Shown here piece by piece: positions 57,667-64,000 of a stretch of 64,000 nt of DNA. The position numbers and the translations under genes were made by a program. The DNA comes from an uncultured Lachnospiraceae bacterium. GTDB taxonomy: Bacteria; Bacillota; Clostridia; Lachnospirales; Lachnospiraceae. Position 1 is the first letter of the stretch, and every line of letters begins with the position of its first letter. The stretch is taken from NCBI GenBank assembly GCA_947567595.1, contig CANOMQ010000006.1:1-64000 (forward strand), written 5' to 3'. Below the pieces are notes generated by a model, which saw only the letters and a list, made by a program, of their open reading frames with translations, was not told the DNA's origin and made no database searches.

Positions 57667-60600
57667 GTGGACAAGTACGAATACAAGGTTCGTTCGGAAG
57701 AAATTGTAAAGCTGATTGATAAGGAGAAATACGTTGAAGCTGCAAATGTAGCGGATACTGTTGACTGGAGACGGGTTAAAAGTATCTCGATGCTTTTAAA
57801 AATTGCAGCTTTATATAGTATAAACAGGAGAAACGAAGATAGTCGGGCAATTCTCCTGCTTGCTTATGAAAAGTACCCGACGAATCGTTCCGTAGTGTAT
57901 TCTCTCTGTGAGATTTCCATTGAATTGGAAGATGTGGTGGCAGCCATTGAATATTATAAACAGTATGCGAAAATCGCGCCGAAGGATATTGGCGTGATTA
58001 TTCTGCACTATCGCATTTTGGAAGCGCAGGGGGCGAGCCTTGAGGAGCGTATCGCGCTGCTTGAGGAGTTAAAAAAGAAGGACTATCAGGAAGAATGGGC
58101 GCTTGAGCTTGCCGACCTTTATCATAGGATTGGATATGCGACAAAGTGTGTCGAGGAATGTGATGATATTATTCTGTGGTTCGGCGACGGACCGAATGTG
58201 ATGAAGGCTATGGAGTTAAAGCAGCAGCATGTTCCCCTGACGGAGGTTCAGCAGGCGAAATATGAGAATATGCTGGGCTATGCGCAGAATAATTATAGCG
58301 AGCAGACATATGGGGAAGCTGACGATTATACGCAGGACGCATATGCGGAAAACGGTTATGATGAAAGTGGCTATGCGGAAAATGGGGAATATATCGGCGA
58401 AGAAGCGTATGCGCAAGACGGCTATTCCAATGACGGATATAGTGAAGATAATTATGCCAATGATAATTATAACGAGGATAATTATAGCGAAAATAACTAT
58501 ATTAATGATAACTATAGTGGAGAAAATAATGCCAATGACGGCTATAGCGAAAACGGTTATGTAAACAACGGCTATAGCGAAAATGGCTATGCAAACAGCG
58601 GTTATAGCGAGGATAACTATGCCAATGGCGGTTATGCGGATAATGGAAATTATAGTGAGAACGGCTACGCAAACGATTACTATGAATACGCAAATGATGA
58701 TTTTTACACAGAGCAGACATATGACGAAAACAACAGACCTATCATATATGAAGACGGTGTCAACAGCAGCTATACCAATGTAATACGCGAATTTCCGCAG
58801 CCGTCTTCTACACCTGTGGACATGAGTCAGTACAATACCATTAACCTCCAAAAGGTAGTGGCGGAAGGCATGAAGGAAATTCTTTCCGATGGGGAGGATA
58901 TTTTTACGCCGGAGTGGAGTGCCCTTTCCTCTGAGGAAGTGCAGGAAAATGATATTTCCAAGACCAATAGCGGAAAAGTGATAGAGGGTGTATTCCAAAA
59001 GGAAGCTTTCAATGAAACGCCTTTGCAGGAAGAGACCTTCAATGAAGAGGCTTTACAGGAAGATGCTTTGCAAGAGGAGAGCACTGAGCCGGAGGGTGCC
59101 TATACAGGCAGGGTTGCAATGATTACAAACGGCATTTCGGAAGCATCACCGGAGCCAAACACCGGAGCCATTAAAAAAGTAATTGTCCCTGACGAAAATT
59201 CCCGTTCAATCAAGGCGGAGTCAGATATGGAAGCGCTGCGCGATACCACGGAACGCAGCGTGAAAGAAGAGCATATGCGTATGGAGAGAAATTCAGAAAA
59301 CGTTTATCGCAGTACAGATGTCATGAATATGGAAGCGGCGAGTGAGACAGCCTTCCAGCCGATGACAGGTCAGATGAACATCAATGATGTGCTGACCGAG
59401 TGGGAGAATATAAAAATTAACAATGCAAAGAAGCATGAGGAGGAAATCAAGCAGCGTGTAACGACGCAGACGGGTAAGATTTTTGCAAACTTTAACGACT
59501 CCTTAAAGAGCGGGGCGCTTGGCGAGCTTGAGCGGGAGGAGGCAAAGGCGAAGGACAGCTTCCTTGCGGCAGATGTGACAGGCGATATTCCTAAGACGCA
59601 GGCAGTTCAGGACAGTGATGATGAATATGATGTTTCCTACGTTGCTCCCGGCTCAAACAAGCAGATTATTACGGAAATCGGGGCGGTTGTTGCAAAGGAG
59701 CTTAGTGCGACGCGCGTTATCCCGCAGGGCGAGCTTCAAAGAGAGATGGCAAAGGTACAGCGCACAGGTGCTACTGCCGGGGAAGTGCCTGAGACGGAAA
59801 ATTTTGCACAGACAACTGGGGAAAGTTATGAGTCGGCAGATGAATATTATGATGAGACCAGTGAACTTTATCAAGGAGTAAATGAGGCTTATCAAGAAAA
59901 CGATGAGATTTATGATGAAAGCGAAGAGGCTTATCAGGAGACCGATTTGAACTATGATGAAGCCGCAGAAGCATATCAGGAGACTGACGAAATTTATGAT
60001 GAAGCTGTAGAAGCATATCAAGAGACTGGCGAGATTTATGATGAAAGTGCAGAGGCTTATCAGGAAGCCAGTTTGAGCTACGACGAAGCGGCTGAAAGCT
60101 ATACTGATGCAGAAGAATATTATGATGAAACCAGTGAGCTTTATCAAGAAGTAAATGAGACATATCAAGAGGCTGATGAGATTTATGATGAAACTGCGGA
60201 AGGCTACGATGCATCAGGTGAGATTTATGATGAAGCCGCAGAAGGTTATGATGCAACGGGTGAGATTTACAATGATGCACGGGTAAATGAAGACATCAAT
60301 TACGACGAGGCAGAACCAATTGTAGAAGATGCATCAGAAAAGGTCAGGGAGCTTGACCCTGAGGACGCCGAAAGCATTGCCGAAACCGCAAAAGAGGACG
60401 CCTTAAAAACGCAGGAAATCAAAATGAATACCGCCGACTTAAGCTCTTTATCCGAGCGCATTGTGGAAACCGCAAAGCGGGAGGCGACCGGTGCAAGGCG
60501 CGAGGAAATCCGTGAATTTACAATCGAGGAGCAGAAGCTGTTTGAGAACTTCGCAGTTACCAAAAAAATCAAAAAGCAGATATTGTTTGCACTCGAAAAC

Positions 60601-61254
60601 ATGACGCTTGCGGCTTTTACGGGCAACGTGATTATCACGGGCGATACGGGAATTGACACGGTTCGCATGGCGAAAAACTTAATCCGTGAGTTTCAGACAA
60701 TGGACGTGAATTTCTCGGGAAAAGTGGCGAAGGTTACGGGTGAAAAATTAAATCAAAAAAATTTAAAAGATGTCTTTGAGAAATTAAATAATGGTGGTAT
60801 TATAATAGAGAAGGCAAATGGCATGACTGAGGAAAAGCTTTATGAGCTTGCAACATTTCTCAATCAGGAAAATCTCGGAATCGTTGTCATTATGGAGGAC
60901 ACGAAGAAAGAGATTACAAGACTTTTGGAAAAGCAGGCGATGATTGCCGATTACTTCAACATCAGAATTGACTTGATGGAGATGGACAATAACGCGCTTG
61001 TGGCGTATGCCAGAAATTATGCGCTGGCTTTGGAATACTCCATTGATGAGCTGGGAATCCTTGCCCTTTATACCAGAATTGCAAACATACAGAGCGGAAA
61101 CCATGTGGTAACAAAGGATGAAGTAAGGGAAATTATAGACGAAGCGATTTGGAAATCCAAGAAATCCAAGATTAAAAATTTCGTTGATGTGCTTTTTGCC
61201 AGAAGATATGACAGCGAGGATATGATTGTTTTGAAAGAACGGGATTTTATGTAA
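57667..61254 (+). CDS. Large repeat protein: TPR-like N-terminus, Tyr-rich repeats, AAA-like C-terminus
   Basis: The 1195-aa protein starts with GTG (AGAGGTGATAGG upstream). Residues 1-200 are helical TPR-like repeats (AILLLAYEKYPTNRSVVYSL, LADLYHRIGYATKCVEECDD). About 205-345 are Tyr/Asn/Gly/Ser repeats of the form YSENGYAN, and about 715-870 are acidic repeats of the form EAYQETDEIYDEA. The C-terminal 250 residues resemble an AAA+ domain with a degenerate P-loop (VIITGDTGIDTVRMAKNLI) and KDEVREIIDEAIWKSKK near the end. No signal peptide is present. I do not recognise the full protein. It lies directly upstream of glgB, so a cytoplasmic scaffold or regulator is conceivable. Confidence 0.7.
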   Translation: MDKYEYKVRSEEIVKLIDKEKYVEAANVADTVDWRRVKSISMLLKIAALYSINRRNEDSRAILLLAYEKYPTNRSVVYSLCEISIELEDVVAAIEYYKQYAKIAPKDIGVIILHYRILEAQGASLEERIALLEELKKKDYQEEWALELADLYHRIGYATKCVEECDDIILWFGDGPNVMKAMELKQQHVPLTEVQQAKYENMLGYAQNNYSEQTYGEADDYTQDAYAENGYDESGYAENGEYIGEEAYAQDGYSNDGYSEDNYANDNYNEDNYSENNYINDNYSGENNANDGYSENGYVNNGYSENGYANSGYSEDNYANGGYADNGNYSENGYANDYYEYANDDFYTEQTYDENNRPIIYEDGVNSSYTNVIREFPQPSSTPVDMSQYNTINLQKVVAEGMKEILSDGEDIFTPEWSALSSEEVQENDISKTNSGKVIEGVFQKEAFNETPLQEETFNEEALQEDALQEESTEPEGAYTGRVAMITNGISEASPEPNTGAIKKVIVPDENSRSIKAESDMEALRDTTERSVKEEHMRMERNSENVYRSTDVMNMEAASETAFQPMTGQMNINDVLTEWENIKINNAKKHEEEIKQRVTTQTGKIFANFNDSLKSGALGELEREEAKAKDSFLAADVTGDIPKTQAVQDSDDEYDVSYVAPGSNKQIITEIGAVVAKELSATRVIPQGELQREMAKVQRTGATAGEVPETENFAQTTGESYESADEYYDETSELYQGVNEAYQENDEIYDESEEAYQETDLNYDEAAEAYQETDEIYDEAVEAYQETGEIYDESAEAYQEASLSYDEAAESYTDAEEYYDETSELYQEVNETYQEADEIYDETAEGYDASGEIYDEAAEGYDATGEIYNDARVNEDINYDEAEPIVEDASEKVRELDPEDAESIAETAKEDALKTQEIKMNTADLSSLSERIVETAKREATGARREEIREFTIEEQKLFENFAVTKKIKKQILFALENMTLAAFTGNVIITGDTGIDTVRMAKNLIREFQTMDVNFSGKVAKVTGEKLNQKNLKDVFEKLNNGGIIIEKANGMTEEKLYELATFLNQENLGIVVIMEDTKKEITRLLEKQAMIADYFNIRIDLMEMDNNALVAYARNYALALEYSIDELGILALYTRIANIQSGNHVVTKDEVREIIDEAIWKSKKSKIKNFVDVLFARRYDSEDMIVLKERDFM

Positions 61255-61316
61255 ACGCTGTTGTAGCTGCAAATAATATTTCAAAATAATATTTTGTAAA
61301 TTGGGGGTAAATGTTT

Positions 61317-63224
61317 ATGGCTAACACCGAGACGACAGTATTTATTTCAGAAGCAGACCAGTATGTATTTGGACAAGGCACGCATTACGAAATTTATAAG
61401 AAGCTGGGTGCGCATTTTTGCAAAAAAGGGACGAAAAAAGGCGTATTTTTTGCGGTTTGGGCACCGAATGCAAAGGAAGTATACGTTATAGGCGAGTTCA
61501 ACGGTTGGGATGAAAGTGCTGCGCCTATGGAGAAGATTGGCGAGATGGGTATTTTTACCACATTTATAGAAGGCGTTGTGGAAGGGCAGATGTATAAATA
61601 CATGCTTGTGCTCCCGAACGGCAATAAGCTTTACAAGGCAGACCCGTATGCGAATTATGCGGAAATGCGTCCGGGCAACGCGTCAAGGGTTTATGATTTA
61701 AATCATTTCAAATGGGGCGACAAGAAGTGGATGTCCGCACGCGACAAGAAGGACATGAACCACCAGCCTATGTCGATTTATGAGTGTCATATCGGCTCGT
61801 GGATGAAGCATCCTGACGGGACGGAGGACGGTTTTTACAGCTACCGCCAGTTTGCGGACAGAATTATTGAGTATTTAAAGGATATGCCGTATACGCATGT
61901 TGAGCTTATGGGTATCGCGGAATTTCCGTTTGACGGTTCGTGGGGTTATCAGGTAACGGGCTACTATGCACCGACTTCAAGGTATGGCAATCCTGACGAT
62001 TTCCGGTATTTAATCGACCTTTTGCACCAGAATAACATTGGTGTCATTTTGGACTGGGTACCTGCGCATTTCCCGAGGGACGCGCACGGCTTAAGCGAGT
62101 TTGACGGCACCTGCCTTTATGAGCATCCGGACAAACGGCTTGGCGAACACCCGGACTGGGGTACAAAGATTTTTAATTACAGCAAAAATGAGGTCAGGAA
62201 TTTCCTGATTGCAAATGCGCTGTTTTGGATTAATGAGTTCCACATTGACGGACTCCGTGTGGACGCGGTGGCGTCTATGCTTTATCTTGACTACGGCAAG
62301 CGGGACGGCGAATGGGTAGCGAACAAGTACGGCGGAAACGAGAATCTTGACGCGATTGAGTTCTTCAAACATTTAAATTCCGTTATTCATGGTCAGCACC
62401 CCGGCGTCATGACGATTGCGGAGGAGTCAACGGCTTGGCCAAATGTAACGAAAAAACCAGAGGACGGCGGATTAGGCTTTTCGTTTAAGTGGAACATGGG
62501 CTGGATGCATGACTACTGCGAGTACATGAAGCTTGATCCTTATTTCAGAAAGGATAATCACTACAAACTGACGTTTGCCATGAGTTATAATCATGCGGAG
62601 AATTATATCCTTCCTCTGTCACATGATGAAGTTGTGCATTTGAAGTGCTCTATGGTGAATAAAATGCCCGGCTTTGAGATTGACAAGTATGCAAATCTCC
62701 GTAATCTCTACACCTTTATGTTTGGACATGAGGGCAAGAAGCTTTTGTTTATGGGACAGGATTTTGCGCAGGAGCGCGAGTGGAGCGAGGCAAGGGAGCT
62801 TGACTGGAATCTGCTTGCAAAGCCTTTGAATAAGGGTATGCATGATTTTATGGGCGAGCTGCTTAAGCTTTACAAGGAAAGTCCTTGTCTGTACGAGATT
62901 GACAACGACTGGAGCGGCTTTGAGTGGATGAACGCGGACGATACGGAGAGAAGCATTTACAGCTTTGTGAGAAGGTCAAAGAACGGCAAGCAGCATATGC
63001 TTTTCATCATCAACATGACGCCTGTTGAATATCCGAAATACCGGGTGGGCGTGCCGATGAATACGCAGTATAAGCTGGTGATTAATTCCGATGAGGTGAA
63101 GTTTGGCGGAAACGGACATAAAATTCCGAAGTCGCTTAAGGCGCGTAAAGGGCTTTGCGACAACAGGGAGCAGTATATCACCTTTAAGCTTCCGCCGCTG
63201 ACGGCTGTGGTATATACATTCTAA
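61317..63224 (+). CDS. glgB: 1,4-alpha-glucan branching enzyme
   Basis: The 635-aa enzyme has an N-terminal CBM48 domain (VFFAVWAPNAKEVYVIGEFN then GWDES) and a GH13 catalytic barrel. The barrel shows GVILDWVPAHFPRDAHGL, the nucleophile Asp in GLRVDAVASMLYLDY, the acid Glu in IAEESTAWP, and Asp in LPLSHDEVVH, followed by a C-terminal beta domain. It forms alpha-1,6 branches in glycogen. ATG 61317 is preferred to 61311 because of its distance from GGGGGT. No other glycogen gene is in the window. A terminator follows (63252-63290). Confidence 0.95.
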   Translation: MANTETTVFISEADQYVFGQGTHYEIYKKLGAHFCKKGTKKGVFFAVWAPNAKEVYVIGEFNGWDESAAPMEKIGEMGIFTTFIEGVVEGQMYKYMLVLPNGNKLYKADPYANYAEMRPGNASRVYDLNHFKWGDKKWMSARDKKDMNHQPMSIYECHIGSWMKHPDGTEDGFYSYRQFADRIIEYLKDMPYTHVELMGIAEFPFDGSWGYQVTGYYAPTSRYGNPDDFRYLIDLLHQNNIGVILDWVPAHFPRDAHGLSEFDGTCLYEHPDKRLGEHPDWGTKIFNYSKNEVRNFLIANALFWINEFHIDGLRVDAVASMLYLDYGKRDGEWVANKYGGNENLDAIEFFKHLNSVIHGQHPGVMTIAEESTAWPNVTKKPEDGGLGFSFKWNMGWMHDYCEYMKLDPYFRKDNHYKLTFAMSYNHAENYILPLSHDEVVHLKCSMVNKMPGFEIDKYANLRNLYTFMFGHEGKKLLFMGQDFAQEREWSEARELDWNLLAKPLNKGMHDFMGELLKLYKESPCLYEIDNDWSGFEWMNADDTERSIYSFVRRSKNGKQHMLFIINMTPVEYPKYRVGVPMNTQYKLVINSDEVKFGGNGHKIPKSLKARKGLCDNREQYITFKLPPLTAVVYTF

Positions 63225-63251
63225 ATTCAAATATTATTTAGTTGATAAAAT

Positions 63252-63290
63252 GGAAATTCGGTCATATATTTAAAATGTATGACCGAATTT
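63252..63290 (+). terminator. glgB terminator
   Basis: AATTCGGTCATA pairs with TATGACCGAATT around an AT loop and is followed by TTTGC. Confidence 0.7.
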
Positions 63291-63321
63291 TGCTGTTATC
63301 GTATTCTTTTCTTCCCGTCTC

Positions 63322-63349
63322 TAAAGTTTTTCCAAAAACGTTCCGACAT
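63322..63349 (+). promoter_or_regulatory. Sigma-28 (flagellar)-like promoter
   Basis: TAAA (63322-63325), 16 nt, TCCGACAT (63342-63349) resembles the flagellar sigma consensus TAAA-N15-GCCGATAA and lies 64 bp before the last gene. No sigma-A hexamer pair is as good here. Confidence 0.4.
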
Positions 63350-63412
63350 ACTTATTAAGAAATACTACAGTGACATAAAACATCATAAATAAGGAAAGTA
63401 TGGGGAATTTGT

Positions 63413-64000
63413 ATGAATATTACGTTGGATTCACAGATTTCCGCTACTGCACCGGCAGGTACCGAGGGTACTGCGACAACTACATATAAGCCACAGGCTG
63501 CCACAAAGGAAGTGCGCAGCAGCAGTGGAATTCAATTAGGCATCTCTGATAAAGTTATGGATAACGAAGCATATGGTCACGGATTGACCGCAGAAGATAT
63601 TATGCAGCAGGCGGCTAATACAGACGTCAGCGTCCAAAAAGACTTTATGGTAGTGATGTCTAATTGCGTTTCAGGGGAAGACCTTCAGAAAATGCAGGAG
63701 GAAGGCTTCAATCCTGCGAACGTGGATGTGGAAACATATGTAAATATCGTAGATAAAATCAAGGTAACGCTTGCGCAGGCAGGAGTGGAGGTTGCAGGCT
63801 ATAATGATAATGTAAGCATTGATAAAATGGCGGAAATTACGGGCAGCAGGGTAAGTGCGCAGACACTTGCAAACGACCTTTCAAAAATGCTGACAGAAAG
63901 TGACATTCCTGTCACAAATGAAAACGTGGAAGACCTTGTGAGAGCCATTATGGAAGCGTCGGGAATTACGGAAATTTCAGACGACATGATGAAGTATATG
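63413..64000 (+). CDS. Conserved protein, leaves the window (DUF6240-like)
   Basis: The frame starts at ATG 63413 (GGGGAATTTGT upstream) and is open to the end, giving 196 residues so far. It begins MNITLDSQISATAPAGTEGT, a non-cleaved, Thr/Ala-rich start, then has VRSSSGIQLGISDKVMDNEA, VQKDFMVVMSNCVSGEDLQK and repeated helical units. I associate this pattern with DUF6240-type proteins of Lachnospiraceae, with moderate certainty. The start resembles flagellar hook-length or axial proteins, and a sigma-28-like promoter precedes it, so a motility link is possible. The C-terminus is not seen. Confidence 0.55.
   Translation, partial: MNITLDSQISATAPAGTEGTATTTYKPQAATKEVRSSSGIQLGISDKVMDNEAYGHGLTAEDIMQQAANTDVSVQKDFMVVMSNCVSGEDLQKMQEEGFNPANVDVETYVNIVDKIKVTLAQAGVEVAGYNDNVSIDKMAEITGSRVSAQTLANDLSKMLTESDIPVTNENVEDLVRAIMEASGITEISDDMMKYM

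Noticed and set aside
58330-58690. Dense tandem repeats and a long open frame on the opposite strand
   Set aside because: The repeats encode the Tyr/Asn-rich part of the 1195-aa protein. The antisense frame is a by-product of biased codons and has no start signals.

Overview
The window reads as the chromosome of an anaerobic, probably motile member of the Lachnospiraceae (Clostridia, Firmicutes). Supporting signs are strong AGGAGG-type ribosome binding sites, moderate G+C, a GH36 alpha-galactosidase and glycogen branching enzyme, two methyl-accepting chemotaxis proteins, an EAL-domain c-di-GMP phosphodiesterase, an ECF-type BioY, and a very large secreted Ig-like protein. The genus cannot be fixed from sequence alone.

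Layout. (1) Positions 1-1.9 kb are the end of an integrated, partly deleted element: a remnant of a large serine recombinase abuts a small element gene, followed by a sigma-like factor and structured non-coding DNA. (2) 1.9-7.3 kb is a tartrate-type locus: ttdA-ttdB, an APC permease and a class C beta-lactamase-like hydrolase on the minus strand, opposite a LysR regulator. (3) 7.3-8.0 kb is gene-free, with two 60-bp repeats and an iteron-like array. (4) 8.0-12.1 kb holds a WYL regulator and a ClbS/DfsB-type gene with matching promoters, a radical SAM gene, and decayed TIGR02452 and NUDIX genes. (5) 12.2-42.7 kb is ordinary chromosome with many small accessory genes and several decaying ones: a TRAP transporter fused by internal deletion, an eroded HigBA pair, and Rpn and DUF3795 remnants.

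(6) 43.0-55.7 kb is the most interesting region. It is a ~12.6-kb element inserted in the 3' end of a tRNA-Lys(CTT) gene and bounded by a 61-bp direct repeat. Its content is that of a filamentous (inovirus-like) prophage in a Gram-positive host: tyrosine integrase, Rep_trans-like initiator, Zot-like ATPase, small membrane protein, 752-aa secreted adsorption-type protein, 70-aa major-coat-like protein, further small proteins, a hairpin-rich candidate origin/packaging region, and an AT-rich lysogeny end with an XRE regulator, a NERD protein and a probable type I toxin-antitoxin locus with two tandem antisense RNA genes. A short operator-like motif (TTGTANNACAA) recurs between its genes.

(7) 55.7-64 kb is core chromosome: tatD-like, ksgA, a 1195-aa protein with TPR-like N-terminus, tyrosine-rich repeats and an AAA-like end, glgB, and a gene that leaves the window. 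A palindrome TGACACNNGTGTCA occurs five times across the host chromosome and never inside the prophage.
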